The notes: a model not told the origin generated them from the letters alone. A DNA stretch of 64,000 nt from Streptomyces sp. DT2A-34 (GCF_030499515.1 NZ_JASTWJ010000001.1:4506001-4570000); one strand, 5' to 3'; positions 53,901-63,071 are shown, counted from the first letter of the stretch. A program made the numbers and translations.

Positions 53901-55259
53901 GTGCAAGACGGTGCGGTCGTCGATCGGGAGGAGGGAGGTGTGGCCGTCAGCAGCCCGCGTGGCGTCGTCGCCCGTGGCGTCCGCGCCCTCCGGGACTGCC
54001 TCCAACCAGGGGAAGCGCTTCGGGTCGAAGATCGAGCCGTCATACGCGGGCAATGTGAGCAGCGGGTGGTCCACTCCGCCGTGGACGGCGTGGAAGAGGG
54101 CGATCAGCCGGTGCCAGGCGGCGGTGGTGTGGTCCAGGGAGTCCTCGCCGTCCGCGCGGCGGCGTTTGTCCAGCGTCTCGTACAGCCGGCCGGCCGAGTA
54201 CGCCTCCGCGTAAAGCTCGTTGTCAGCGGGCAGCAGGCCCCGTTCCTCGGCGAAGAGGAGGAAGACGACGCGCATCATGACCGCAACGGCGCCCCGGTAG
54301 ACCTCGCTCGCCGGTACGCCTGACAATCCCTTGCCGCCGCGTTTGACCATCCGGGCCTCGGCGCGGCCGATAGAGTCCACCAGGAGTTCGACGGCTTGAC
54401 GGACCTGGATGCCGAGCGCCTCGGTGACGTCTTCCTGACCGTCCAGGCTCTCGCGCAGCAGCGCAGGGAGCAGTTCGTCCACCGGGCGTCCGAAGAACCG
54501 GCCGCGGCGGAGGAGGGACACCCAGGCGCGGACCGCCACCAGGTCGGCCGCCTCGTTCCAGGCGATGGTGTCGAAGGTGGCGCTCGTCGTGACGCCGCCG
54601 GGCGGTGCCCAGACCAGGGACCACCAACGGCCGTCGGTGACCAGGCCCAGCTCGACGCCATGGTGGCGCAGGACGTGGGCGAGCCGGTCGACTCCGCTCG
54701 CCGCCCAGGAGTCGTCCCTGATACGGCGGGTCGGCACGGTGTCGGGCGGGAGGACCAGGCCGAGGATCGGTACGTGCTGGGCGGTGCCAGCAGTATCCGG
54801 TTCGGCGGTGGGGTCGGTTCCGGGACGGACGAGGGCGAAGTCGGGGCGGACGGTGGTGTCGGACCCGGGCGGGCTGACGGCGAACCGGTCCAGCAGCGTG
54901 TCGTCCTCGGCCAGGCTTTCGCCGTTGTCGCCGAACTGTCCGGCGCCCTCCCGCAGATGCAGGGCGTCGTCCCATTCCAGCAGGGTGCGCAGCTGGAAGC
55001 CGATCCAGCCGAGGCGGCCGGCGCCCTTGCGGTCGTCCTGCCAGATGCCGTGGTGGAGGCGGATGTCGGCGCGGCGCCCGCTGGGCACGCCTTCCAGCTG
55101 TGGCCAGCTGCGCAGCAGGACCGGCAAGGTGAGGAACGGGCCGGACACCTCGACGAGGTTCAGCCAGTCCAGATGCTGCTGCTTGCCGTCGGACGCCTTC
55201 GCGGCACGGATTGCGGCGGCGGAGGGACGGCGGCTTCCGGAGCGCGGCGCGGAGCTCAT
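50931..55259 (-). CDS. drmMI: DISARM adenine methyltransferase DrmMI
   Basis: 1442 aa from MSSAPRSGSRRPS; its ATG overlaps the drmD stop (TGATG). SAM-binding part: VADIAMGSAAFLVAACRYLA (motif I variant), VDINPMAVEMAKLSLWL and the adenine N6 motif FDAIIGNPPFLGGQ near residue 960, the Eco57I/PglX type. A Lys/Arg-rich helical region precedes the C-terminal specificity domain (about 1197-1442), coded by visibly AT-richer DNA. Residues 1117-1196 lie in a perfect inverted repeat shared with the silent cassette. It methylates host DNA to protect it from the system. Strand inversion would replace its last 246 residues by the cassette's 239. Confidence 0.93.
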   Translation of the reverse strand: MSSAPRSGSRRPSAAAIRAAKASDGKQQHLDWLNLVEVSGPFLTLPVLLRSWPQLEGVPSGRRADIRLHHGIWQDDRKGAGRLGWIGFQLRTLLEWDDALHLREGAGQFGDNGESLAEDDTLLDRFAVSPPGSDTTVRPDFALVRPGTDPTAEPDTAGTAQHVPILGLVLPPDTVPTRRIRDDSWAASGVDRLAHVLRHHGVELGLVTDGRWWSLVWAPPGGVTTSATFDTIAWNEAADLVAVRAWVSLLRRGRFFGRPVDELLPALLRESLDGQEDVTEALGIQVRQAVELLVDSIGRAEARMVKRGGKGLSGVPASEVYRGAVAVMMRVVFLLFAEERGLLPADNELYAEAYSAGRLYETLDKRRRADGEDSLDHTTAAWHRLIALFHAVHGGVDHPLLTLPAYDGSIFDPKRFPWLEAVPEGADATGDDATRAADGHTSLLPIDDRTVLHVLDSVQFVVVNRERRRLTFRALDVEQIGYVYEGLLSYDGKRAQDTVLGLIGKPGLEHEVSLTELEELAAPFGVGARAVSGQKPNLPGLSKKLYEHLKDPRPPAAASKMEKLLAPGDDQARGKAVHRLLAVTENDRDLAERILPFHGLLRDDLRGLPVVIPEDGLYVTESRLRKNTGTHYTPRVLAQQVAVGALEPLVYRPGPLQTGDDKQWKLIGADDILKLKVADIAMGSAAFLVAACRYLADRLVDAWVEAEDEEALAFRGSHRDQAGAMTAADAESDPVMVRARRLIIEHCLYGVDINPMAVEMAKLSLWLISMDPERPFTFLDDRLVAGDSLLGIANLEQIESVHLDPKAGRKLHRGAFDEGWTARARARVQGAADTRQAIAGIHSDTIADLNEKRRLLAATNEHLQRLRLIGDLTTGAGLASASGGDSLQNATYIQAAELAGMVASESVRDSDPVIHDARRRALDWLSKDLPADGFVRLPVHWPLVFPEVFEPEQSGFDAIIGNPPFLGGQKLTGALGQAYREYLVLGLGRGQRGSADLVAYFELRAHQLLSERGQTGLIATNTLAQGDTREVGLDQLLDDGIEVRRAVKSARWPSRSAALEYCAVWTTKPGLGAEATRVLDDVAVRGITSSLDPRSRVSGRPYRLVANKGKSFQGSNVLGKGFILAPEQAHDLIQRDPRNKDVLFPYLNGEDLNSRPDCSASRWVINFHDWSEERARGYPEVFAIVERDVKPERLKNANRQRREIWWRFTRPAMDLYRAISNLDRVLVVALVSRTVMPARVPSRQVLSHKLGVFATAEDNDLALLSSSFHSIWAWRNSSTMKADLNYSPSDVYETFPRPVTTAEVRRNGETLDRLRFDVMIDRSVGLTKLYNMTHDPTVKDSDIESLRENHRKIDQSVLESYNWQDVDLAHDFYPNRQGTRFAVAPSAQIEILDRLLELNHAQHRNNSPKNSPQVMDRHTIATGSAVHDQEHLTPECGGDTLF
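51672..51911 (-). repeat. 240-bp inverted repeat, right copy (within drmMI)
   Basis: Codes for drmMI residues 1117-1196 exactly, starting and ending at codon boundaries. Perfect reverse complement of 49963-50202. The 12-bp stretch at 51942-51953 is also matched inversely at 49885-49896, outside the main repeat. Confidence 0.97.
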
Positions 55260-58200
55260 CAGTATGCCTCCTTGGCGGGGATGACGAAGACGACGGCGAC
55301 AGGGAAGAGATGGTCCTGCGGCTCGCGGTAGCGGGCGGCGATCGCGGCGAGTTCGCGCTGGCGTTCGTCCTCCACACCGTCGAGCCGGGCCCGCCAACGT
55401 TTGCGGTCGTCGGCGAGCTGGCGGCGTTCGTCGGGATCCTTCAGCTCGTCCAGGCCGAAGAGCGTGTCCATCCCGCCCGTCGGGGAGGCCGCCGTGGCGG
55501 AGGAGGTCTCCCCGAGCCGGTTCCGCAGAGTGCGCTGGAGACGGTTGAGGGTGGCGTTGATGCGCTGCTCCTCATCGGCCTGGCGCTCGGCCAGCCGGTC
55601 CATCAGGGACACCTTGCGTTCCTTGCCGCGCGCGTCGACAGACTGGGTGAGGCCCTCGTACGTCTTCGGCCAGCTCTGCTGGAGCCGGTGGAGCAGGCGC
55701 TCCTTGGCGGGACGGCCCTCGGTGAGCGCTCGGTCCAGGATCGAGGCGACCGCCTCTACTCCGCGCAGCCGACGCTGCCAGCCGTTGTCGCCGAGCCAGC
55801 CACCCGCGTGCAGGATCTCCTCATGGAGGCGCTGCCCGTCCGTGCCGACCAGCACGAAGCGGGCGTACGCGCCGACGAACGTGGTCTCCAGGGCGGGGTC
55901 GTCGCTGACGACGGCCGTGATCCGGCGCAGGTCGACGTTGTCCGCGTTCCAGACGGCCGCGCGCAGCAGCCGCGTCGACATGGCTACCAGCGGATGGTTC
56001 AGATGGGCCAGCACGATGTCGGGGCGCCCCGAAGCTGCCCGCGCATCGAAGGTGACCGGGCGAAGGACGTCGGGGCGAAGCTTGTCGGGCAGGCCGCGGG
56101 TGGCGCGCTCCCACGAGCCGGTCAGCGGGGGCACGGTGTACAGGCCCTGCCGGAAGTCGTCCTCGGACGGCGCGTTCTCGTCGAGGCACGGTACGAGCGG
56201 CTGCTGGCGGGCCAGGTTCAGCGCGGTGTTCACCACGCGGGCGACCCGGTCCGGGGTGATGCCGAGCTCCACGGTCGTCTGCTTCAGCTGGGCGCTGAGC
56301 CGCCGCACCTGGTCGGTGACGTTCTGTTCGGCGTCCACCTTGCCGCCCGTGGGGCGCCCCTTGATCTTCTTCGCGCGGGCGTGCTCGATGTCGAAGTCGC
56401 TGAGCTGGCCCGTCATCCGCAGCTGGACCTTCTCCGCGAGTACGGCGTTGACCTCGCCGAGGTCCTCCTCCATCTGCGCGACTTTCCTCGCGATACGGGC
56501 GAGGAACTCCAGGTCGGCCTCGTACACGTCCGTCCTGGCTTTGTCCCAGGCGGCGCCGACGAAGTGCATGATCTGCGGGTTGTGGCGCTGGCCGTAGCGG
56601 TCGATGCGGCCGATGCGCTGTTCGAGCTTGTTGGGGTTGAACGGGATGTCGTAGTTGATCAGGTGTCGGCAATGATCTTGGAGGTCAATTCCTTCGCTGG
56701 CGGCGTCAGTCGCGATGAGGATGCGGACCGTGCCCTCGGGGCTGGTGGGCTGTTCCTGGAAGGCGAGCCGGATCTGCTCGCGCTCTTCGGCATTCTTCCC
56801 GCCGTGGAGGGTGAGGACGCGGCCCTCCTGGGCCAGCCCCTCCTGCTGGAGCAGGTTTAGCAGCCAGTCCTGGGTGTCGCGGTACTCGGTGAACACGACG
56901 ACCCGCTCGTTTCCCCAGGTCCCGCCGGTGAGGCAGATGGCCTTGAGGGTCTTGACGAGCTCCTTGGCCTTGGCGTCAGGGGACGCCTGGTGGGCCTGGC
57001 CCCAGCGGGCCATCCGCTCCAGCAGCTCGGCCTCTTCCTCGGAAGATCCCGGGGTGACCGTGGCTGCGCGGGTGATCGCGTCGTGCTCGGCCTCGGCCAG
57101 CTCCTCGTCGTCGAGCTCGGCGGCGTAGTCCTCGTACTGCGTGATCCACAGCGGGGTCTCGACCGGGGCCGGAACCTCCTTTTTTCCGCCTGACTTCGCC
57201 TTGGCGCGTACCGATTCGAGGTGGACGCCGACGGTGTGCGCGAAGGCGGCGGGAGAGGAGAACAGCCGCTTCTTCAGCAGCAGGGTGACCAGGTCGACGG
57301 CCTTCCGGCCGCCGCGCCGGTCGGGCGTGACCCGCTTCCTGCGCAGTTCTGCGTAGCGGGTGAGGAGGGCGTGGATCTCGCGCTCGGTGTCGGGGTACTC
57401 GACAGGCAGCGCCTTCGACTCGCGGACGTGGAAGCGGGGGTTGCCCTCCTCGTCGGTCACGGAGGTCTTCAGACGTCGTACGACGGTGTCGTCGAGGGCG
57501 GCCTTGTCCGGCTCGCCGCCGCGGAAGAAGCGCTGGTTGTCGATGAGTTCCAGCAGGGCGGTGTACGACTCCTGGTAGCCGTTGTGCGGGGTGGCGGAGA
57601 GGAAGAGCCGGTGCTCGAAGTGGGGGGCGAGACGCCGGATCAGCTTGGTCTGCTGGGAGTCGACGGCGTAGATCTGCTTGGGCGCGCTCGGGGCGACATG
57701 GTGTGCCTCGTCCAGGATCAGCAGATCGAAGGTACGGCGCCCGGGGCGGCCCGGCAGCTCCGTCGCCCCTCCCGGGGGTAGCACCTCGTCGACAAGCCGC
57801 TGCGCCTTGGGCGTGCGCAACCAGGGGAGGCTGACGATGGTCAAGGGGAACACTCGGAACGGGTTGGCGGCGCTGCTGTGCGTGCGGCGCAGTTCGGCGC
57901 AGCAGGCAGAGTCGACCACGGTGAAGTCGAGGCCGAACTTGTCGGCCATCTCGTCGCGCCACTTGAGGGTGAGCCCCGCTGGGCAGACAACCATGACGCG
58001 ATGGGCCCGGCCGCGCAGCCGCAGCTCCTCGGCGACCAGTCCGGCCTCCACGGTCTTGCCGAGACCGACATCGTCGGCGAGCAGCAGATTGACGCGGGGG
58101 GCGCCGACGGCGCGAGCGACCGGTTCCAGCTGGTACGGCTCGATGGCCACCCCTGACCGGAAGGGGGCCTGGAGCGTCTTCACGTCAGCGGAAGCGACGG

Positions 58201-58507
58201 CGGACCAGCGGACGGCGTCGAGGAAGGCCGCGAGCTGCTCCGGCGGGTCGAACGCTCCGGTGGAGGCGTCCGGAAGGGAGCCGGCGGGGAGGACGCGGCG
58301 TCCCGGCTCGACCTCCCATATCACGGAGAGGGTGTCGCCGTAGCGGCCATCGGCAACGGACTGTAGATGCACCACGGTGGCATCGCCGGCCGGGGCGGCT
58401 TCGACTCCGGACACCACCCAGTTCTGGCCGCGTACCTGGACGAGAGCATTCTCCTTCGGCGGCGCGACGATTGCGGAGGCTTCGGAAGTACGGGTGGTTC
58501 CGGGCAT
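55259..58507 (-). CDS. drmD: DISARM SNF2-type helicase DrmD
   Basis: 1082 aa from ATG 58507, chosen for GGAGG eight bases upstream (GTG 58528 adds seven residues). Motifs: LLADDVGLGKTVEAGLVAEE (I), LLILDEAHHVAP (II), FLSATPHNGY (III), and the C-terminal ATDAASEGIDLQ then RIGRIDRYGQR (VI). This RapA/SNF2-like ATPase defines class 1 DISARM. Translation is coupled to drmMI. A near-palindrome upstream may regulate the operon. Confidence 0.93.
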   Translation of the reverse strand: MPGTTRTSEASAIVAPPKENALVQVRGQNWVVSGVEAAPAGDATVVHLQSVADGRYGDTLSVIWEVEPGRRVLPAGSLPDASTGAFDPPEQLAAFLDAVRWSAVASADVKTLQAPFRSGVAIEPYQLEPVARAVGAPRVNLLLADDVGLGKTVEAGLVAEELRLRGRAHRVMVVCPAGLTLKWRDEMADKFGLDFTVVDSACCAELRRTHSSAANPFRVFPLTIVSLPWLRTPKAQRLVDEVLPPGGATELPGRPGRRTFDLLILDEAHHVAPSAPKQIYAVDSQQTKLIRRLAPHFEHRLFLSATPHNGYQESYTALLELIDNQRFFRGGEPDKAALDDTVVRRLKTSVTDEEGNPRFHVRESKALPVEYPDTEREIHALLTRYAELRRKRVTPDRRGGRKAVDLVTLLLKKRLFSSPAAFAHTVGVHLESVRAKAKSGGKKEVPAPVETPLWITQYEDYAAELDDEELAEAEHDAITRAATVTPGSSEEEAELLERMARWGQAHQASPDAKAKELVKTLKAICLTGGTWGNERVVVFTEYRDTQDWLLNLLQQEGLAQEGRVLTLHGGKNAEEREQIRLAFQEQPTSPEGTVRILIATDAASEGIDLQDHCRHLINYDIPFNPNKLEQRIGRIDRYGQRHNPQIMHFVGAAWDKARTDVYEADLEFLARIARKVAQMEEDLGEVNAVLAEKVQLRMTGQLSDFDIEHARAKKIKGRPTGGKVDAEQNVTDQVRRLSAQLKQTTVELGITPDRVARVVNTALNLARQQPLVPCLDENAPSEDDFRQGLYTVPPLTGSWERATRGLPDKLRPDVLRPVTFDARAASGRPDIVLAHLNHPLVAMSTRLLRAAVWNADNVDLRRITAVVSDDPALETTFVGAYARFVLVGTDGQRLHEEILHAGGWLGDNGWQRRLRGVEAVASILDRALTEGRPAKERLLHRLQQSWPKTYEGLTQSVDARGKERKVSLMDRLAERQADEEQRINATLNRLQRTLRNRLGETSSATAASPTGGMDTLFGLDELKDPDERRQLADDRKRWRARLDGVEDERQRELAAIAARYREPQDHLFPVAVVFVIPAKEAY

Positions 58508-58569
58508 GCGGACATCCTCCACTATCACTACCGGCGAGACGGCGGTGCCTACCGGAGTGCCTCATATTG

Positions 58570-58586
58570 ACGAGCGATTCGTTCGT
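58570..58586. promoter_or_regulatory. Near-palindrome upstream of drmD
   Basis: ACGAGCGA-T-TCGTTCGT, symmetric except for one base pair, in AT-rich DNA about 65 bp before the drmD start. A regulator operator is the likely reading; the drmD promoter should lie here. Confidence 0.45.
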
Positions 58587-58637
58587 TGACCTAGATCACA
58601 TACTTTCTCTCCTGGTTGTGGACGGGGCGTCGGCGGG

Positions 58638-60293
58638 TCACTGCGGGAGGCGGAGCGCGCGGGTCAGTCTGCCCAGGCGGCTGACCAGACGCTCCACCTC
58701 GGCGTGGGCCTGATGGTCGGGAGGCAGCGCGGTCCGTTGGTCGTCGGCGAGGTGGCGCAGAGCCTCCAGGGCTTCACCAGCCGAGCCTGAGCCCGCCAGG
58801 AGGGTGGCGATGTCCCGGCGGGTCTCCAACACCTCCGGATCCAGCGGGGGAAGCACCTCCTTCTGGAGATCGAGTGCCTCGCGAAGCTCCAGGAGGGCGG
58901 CGGAGTTGTGCCCGAGCCGGCCAAGGCAGCGGGCCGCCATCACCCGGCAAGCCGCGAGGTCCGCGTCCGGCGCGGAACGGGTCGACACGAGGGTTTCCGC
59001 GAGCTCCAGGCAGCCCTCGCGTGCCGCTTGCAGTTCCTGCCCTTCGAACTGCAACCGGAGGATGGCCAGTCGGCGGGAGACGACCTCCGGATGGGAGGAG
59101 TCGAAACGGGGCAGCACCTCGTTGAGATCCCTGCCCAGCAGCTCCAGTGCCTGTGACAACCGTCCCTCTGCCGCAAGGCGTTGCGCGCGCTCGCGTAGGT
59201 CCGCCGATTCCGCGGGTGACCCGGCCCCGGAGGTGGACGGCGGTTGCGCTGGCCGAACGGAAGGTTGTGCAGTTGCGAGCGGGGCCGGGGCGTGCTCCGG
59301 AACGGATGCGTGCGCTTTGTCCGAAGGAGGATCGTTCGGAAGGTCGCTGCCATCGTGCGGCGGGCGCGCGGTGGCCTTGCCGGGCCTCGGCGTTCCGGCG
59401 CGGGCGGCCTTCGGCACCGCCTGCTCGGCCCAGGGCGCGAGGGCCTCCCGGACTTCGGCTGCGTCCGCCGGCCGGTCCTCCGGGCGCTTCGCAAGTAAGC
59501 GGGAGACCAGGTCGCACAGTTCGGCTGGTGCGTCGTCACGCAGCCGTTCCAGTGGTACTGGAGTATCGGCGATGTGCTGGACCACCAGGGCCAGCGGCTC
59601 GTCGGCCGTGAACGGCGGTCGTCCGCCCAGTATCTCGTACAGCACGCACCCCAGTGCGTACAGATCACTGAGGGGAGTGGCCGCCTGCCCCTTGCCTTGC
59701 TCTGGAGAGATGAAGCCCGGAGTTCCGGCCACCATGCCCGCGTCGGTCAACCGTGGCCTGTCCGGTGGTTGCAGGGCGGTGGCGATACCGAAGTCGAGGA
59801 CGCGTACCGTGCCGTCTGTCGTGAGCATCACGTTGCGGGGCGTCAGATCCCGGTGGACGAAGCCGCGTCCGTGAGCCTGGACCAGCACGGAGCACACCTG
59901 GGCGCCCACCGCGGCGGCCCACTCCACGGGAAAGGGTCCGCGCTGGGCCACCAACCGGTCCAGCGTGTGTCCGTACACGCGCTGCATGACCAGATAGAGC
60001 CGACTCGCTCGATGGGTGCCTGCATCATGGATGACCGGTACGTACGGATGCTCCAGCTTGGCCATCAGTCGTGCTTCTCTGGTGAAGCGGACGACGGCGG
60101 GGTCCTGCGGATCGAGCCTGCGCGGCATCCTGGAGACAGCCGTCCGTGGCGTCAGCAGTTTCACCGCCACAGACCGGTCCAGCCGCTGATCGTACGCCGC
60201 CCACACCTCGCCCATGCCACCTCTGCCGAGCAGCTCCGCCAGCTCGTAGCGGCCGTCGATCAGTTCGCCCCTCGTCAGGTGCTGGTCCCTCAT
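58638..60293 (-). CDS. Soluble Ser/Thr protein kinase with TPR-like C terminus
   Basis: 551 aa from MRDQHLTRGELIDGRYELAE. Hanks-type kinase domain: LLGRGGMGEVWAAYD (P-loop), VAVKLL (Lys), HRDLTPRNVML (catalytic loop near 144) and LDFGIATAL (near 167), then GTPGFISPEQ. A Pro-rich linker (about 290-370) leads to a helical repeat region (from about 370 to the end). No transmembrane segment, unlike most PknB-type kinases. It lies 130 bp upstream of drmD in the same direction, so read-through into DISARM is possible. BREX/Pgl systems also use a kinase, but membership in DISARM is not shown. Confidence 0.9.
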   Translation of the reverse strand: MRDQHLTRGELIDGRYELAELLGRGGMGEVWAAYDQRLDRSVAVKLLTPRTAVSRMPRRLDPQDPAVVRFTREARLMAKLEHPYVPVIHDAGTHRASRLYLVMQRVYGHTLDRLVAQRGPFPVEWAAAVGAQVCSVLVQAHGRGFVHRDLTPRNVMLTTDGTVRVLDFGIATALQPPDRPRLTDAGMVAGTPGFISPEQGKGQAATPLSDLYALGCVLYEILGGRPPFTADEPLALVVQHIADTPVPLERLRDDAPAELCDLVSRLLAKRPEDRPADAAEVREALAPWAEQAVPKAARAGTPRPGKATARPPHDGSDLPNDPPSDKAHASVPEHAPAPLATAQPSVRPAQPPSTSGAGSPAESADLRERAQRLAAEGRLSQALELLGRDLNEVLPRFDSSHPEVVSRRLAILRLQFEGQELQAAREGCLELAETLVSTRSAPDADLAACRVMAARCLGRLGHNSAALLELREALDLQKEVLPPLDPEVLETRRDIATLLAGSGSAGEALEALRHLADDQRTALPPDHQAHAEVERLVSRLGRLTRALRLPQ

Positions 60294-60887
60294 CGTCTTC
60301 CCCGCGCCCTTTTGTCGCCCCGGGTTGCCGGTGGTCGCGGAGAGGCCGAGCCATACGGGGCCTCCCCAAGGTGTGTACGCACCCGGTCCGCCTCGAACCA
60401 TCACGGTGGGTGCATGGTCGCTAACGATCCTAGGTCAGCACGAGAGGACCGGGGAGCGGACGGGTAAACCGAGGGTCTCGAAGCTACCGAAATCCTTCAC
60501 CGGCGCCCCGCTCCACGAGAGTTCCCTGCACTCAGGAGCGGTGTACGACTCACGGTGCTACGCCTCAAGGGGACGGGACAGAGTGCTGGGGACTTTCACA
60601 GACGCGCCGCATGTACGGGTTCGGGGCAGGTCGCGGGCTGGCGAGATTGGCCCTTGCGTCGTGTGCCCTGTTGTCCGTGCTCTCTACCGTGCGGCTCCTG
60701 ACCACGTATCAAATCGGGAACCTCCGGCTGTCCGCTCCAGACGACACCAGTCGTCTGAAGGCCGCTTGCGGTCCAGGTCCGGTCACAAGTCGTCATCCGG
60801 CACACGGGCAGCCGGCACACGGGGCGGCCACGCCAGCATGGATTCCACAGTCGTGCACGAGAACACGGTGCAGCGAAGGGTGAAGCC
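60294..60887. other. Gene-poor region between kinase and Cys-rich gene
   Basis: About 590 bp with no convincing gene; short open frames have poor codon bias. It presumably contains the divergent promoters of the kinase and the gene at 60888. Confidence 0.5.
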
Positions 60888-61640
60888 ATGGCCAAGCTCA
60901 CGGAGGAGCAGAAGCGGCAACGAGCCGCCAAGCGTGCTCTGCGCTCGGCCCTCGAAGCCGAAGCGGATGACCGGCGACGCCACGAGCGGGATGAGCAGTG
61001 GGAGCGAGAAGGTACACGCCTCAGCTGGGCGGAGTACGTGGCTGGTGAGCCCTGCCGCGGTTGCGGACTGCCCATGACGGATGAGCTGGGGAGCTGGCCA
61101 CCCCTCCTGAAGTTGTCCGAGGCGGAGAAGCTCGAATACGAGGAAGCCAACCAGAAGTTCCGGGAGCGGCACGTCGACTGCCGGGACGCCCGGTGGACCG
61201 TCAGCGGTTCTCGGGTAACCCACTGCTGTTTCTGCTGCCCGCCACCGCCGATGGGACCGAAGCAGGTGGATAAGCTCGCCAAGCTGTTCGCTTCCTGGCC
61301 CTCACGGGAGGAACGCAAGAAGGACCTCGATAGTTGGGATCTCACTCTTCGTTGCGACCACGTGGTGCCTTACATTCAGCATCGCGAGAACACCCGCGTC
61401 TCCGCCCGCGTCGTCGACTGTCCAGAGTGCGGAGAGCGTCGCGGCGTAGTGAGCAGTGAGCGAGTAGGGCCCGCGTACCGCGATGACGGGACCATCCGTG
61501 AGCGGGCGGCAGCTGATCGGGAGCGGCTCGCCCGGGAACTGGCAGCCGTCGAGGCGAAGCTGACCCGTCAGCAGAAGAACGCGGCGGCAACCCAACAACG
61601 CATCGCCGAGCTCCAGGAAGAGCTCGGCAGTGAGTCTTGA
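60888..61640 (+). CDS. Hypothetical Cys-rich, coiled-coil protein
   Basis: 250 aa, starting MAKLTEEQKRQRAAKRALRS. Cysteine pairs CRGCG, HCCFCC and CPECGERRG indicate at least one zinc ribbon in the middle third, flanked by an N-terminal basic helix and a C-terminal coiled coil (about 205-250, LARELAAVEAKLTRQQ). No family recognised. Such proteins occur in Streptomyces accessory regions; a DNA- or RNA-binding role is only a guess. Confidence 0.65.
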   Translation: MAKLTEEQKRQRAAKRALRSALEAEADDRRRHERDEQWEREGTRLSWAEYVAGEPCRGCGLPMTDELGSWPPLLKLSEAEKLEYEEANQKFRERHVDCRDARWTVSGSRVTHCCFCCPPPPMGPKQVDKLAKLFASWPSREERKKDLDSWDLTLRCDHVVPYIQHRENTRVSARVVDCPECGERRGVVSSERVGPAYRDDGTIRERAAADRERLARELAAVEAKLTRQQKNAAATQQRIAELQEELGSES

Positions 61641-61727
61641 TGAGACGAAGCGCAGGCAGCGATGCCAGGTCATTCCCCGCATCGATTCCGATGGGTTACT
61701 GGCCGGGAGCCCTCGTGTATCGAGGTG

Positions 61728-62198
61728 TCAGGACTCAGCGGTCGAATCGCGCCCCGGCCAGTGCTTCGGCGGGGCGACGGCCGGGTCCGTGATCTGGAGG
61801 CGCTTCTGCCGGGTCGGGTCGATCGACGTCAGAGAGACGAGACGCTGGCCGTCAGCTGCTTCGAGTTCGGACAGGGCGTGAGGAAGGGCCGCGCAGACAG
61901 TGGCGATCGCCGTGCCCAGGCCCACCAGGCCACCGTGCTTGTTGTTCTGGCGGTACTCGATGCGATGCAGGCCCGACTGTGCGATGGCCGCCACTTCGAG
62001 TGGCCGGCTGAGCTGCTTGGTGTCGTTGGTGATGACGACCTCGAAGCCGTCGGTCTTGGCCTTGGCGTACAGCTCGATGTCCTTCGTGCCCGTCCAGCCC
62101 TTGAGCTCGTGGACGTGGACGACTTCATGCGCCTTCAGCAAGATGCGCACGATCTCGGCCATGGGACGGGGCACGTTCTCGTCAAGCAGCAGTTTCAA
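61728..62198 (-). CDS. DUF5615 PIN-like toxin
   Basis: TTG at 62198 overlaps the upstream stop by four bases; 156 aa. MKLLLDENVPRPMAEIVRIL and the later DGFEVVITNDTKQLSRPLE give the PIN-like acidic residues (Asp-6, Glu-7 and the D of TND). DUF5615 proteins are the RNase-type partners of DUF433 antitoxins. Toxicity is inferred from the family. Confidence 0.85.
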   Translation of the reverse strand: MKLLLDENVPRPMAEIVRILLKAHEVVHVHELKGWTGTKDIELYAKAKTDGFEVVITNDTKQLSRPLEVAAIAQSGLHRIEYRQNNKHGGLVGLGTAIATVCAALPHALSELEAADGQRLVSLTSIDPTRQKRLQITDPAVAPPKHWPGRDSTAES

Positions 62199-62839
62199 GC
62201 GACGACCTGCCGGGGCTCGCTGCTGCCATAGCTGTCGACGTACTCACTGAAGTCGGCGGCGTCCCGGGCGGCCTCGGCCGTCACGCCTGGGTAGAACTCA
62301 CCGATCTGATCCGGCGGGATGCCGTCTCTTACGAGGGCGGCGACATCTGACGCCGGGATCCTGGTGCCTTGGATGACCGGTTCGCCACCTCGGACCGACT
62401 CGTCGACCGCGACGTGCTCACGGGGGGTGAGCAGAGCGGGAATGCTGCGGCCGTCCTTATAGAAGGGCGCGAGAACATCCACCATCTGGTGGATGACCAC
62501 GTTGCCTCCCTTGATCAGGTCTACGGCATGGTCGGGTTCAGCCAGATAGATCGTGTCCGGGCCCGCGACGAGTTTGTACGAGGAGAGGTGCTCCCACTCG
62601 CCGAGGTCCTCCCGGAGCGTGTTCAGCGCACGGCGGATCTTCTGCAACGAAGCCTCTTCGCGCAGCTGCACACAGATGCGGAGTGCGACAACGTCGCGGA
62701 ACGAGTAGAGGATCGGCCTCTCGCTGGAGATCTCGGGCACGAGCACGGCGCCCTTGGGCCCAGAGGCTCGGCGCCAGTGGGACAGCTGGCGCAGCGTCGC
62801 GCCGGAAAGAGCCGCGGCGAGTTTGGGTTCGTACGACAC
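62195..62839 (-). CDS. DUF433 antitoxin
   Basis: GTG at 62839 with GGAGG six bases upstream; 214 aa. An N-terminal MerR-like winged helix (LSGATLRQLSHWRRA) is followed by the C-terminal DUF433 domain: GGEPVIQGTRIPASDVAALV and YPGVTAEAARDA. It is coupled to the DUF5615 gene, forming a toxin-antitoxin pair within the defence island. It probably represses its own promoter. Confidence 0.87.
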   Translation of the reverse strand: MSYEPKLAAALSGATLRQLSHWRRASGPKGAVLVPEISSERPILYSFRDVVALRICVQLREEASLQKIRRALNTLREDLGEWEHLSSYKLVAGPDTIYLAEPDHAVDLIKGGNVVIHQMVDVLAPFYKDGRSIPALLTPREHVAVDESVRGGEPVIQGTRIPASDVAALVRDGIPPDQIGEFYPGVTAEAARDAADFSEYVDSYGSSEPRQVVA

Positions 62840-63071
62840 CGCGTGCCTCCTTCCGTCTTCCGCCCCCATCGATATCGGCCTGAACGTACCCCATTCTCCT
62901 GGAGGCCACTCAGCACAGAAACCGAAGGGCCCATTCAGGGTGAGCCGGGACGCCGGACGCCTACATGCCGCACATGCCGCTCCCGCGGGATTCGCCACAG
63001 GCCGGCACACGTCCGTGGCATTTTCGGCCACCCACCGGCGGCGCCCGTATGCGCCGCGTAACCTCACAGGC

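Noticed and set aside
23138..60800. Second copy of the tRNA-Pro 3' end as right attachment site
   Set aside because: Looked for the T-arm and acceptor sequence in the gaps and found none by eye; a computed search is needed to exclude it.
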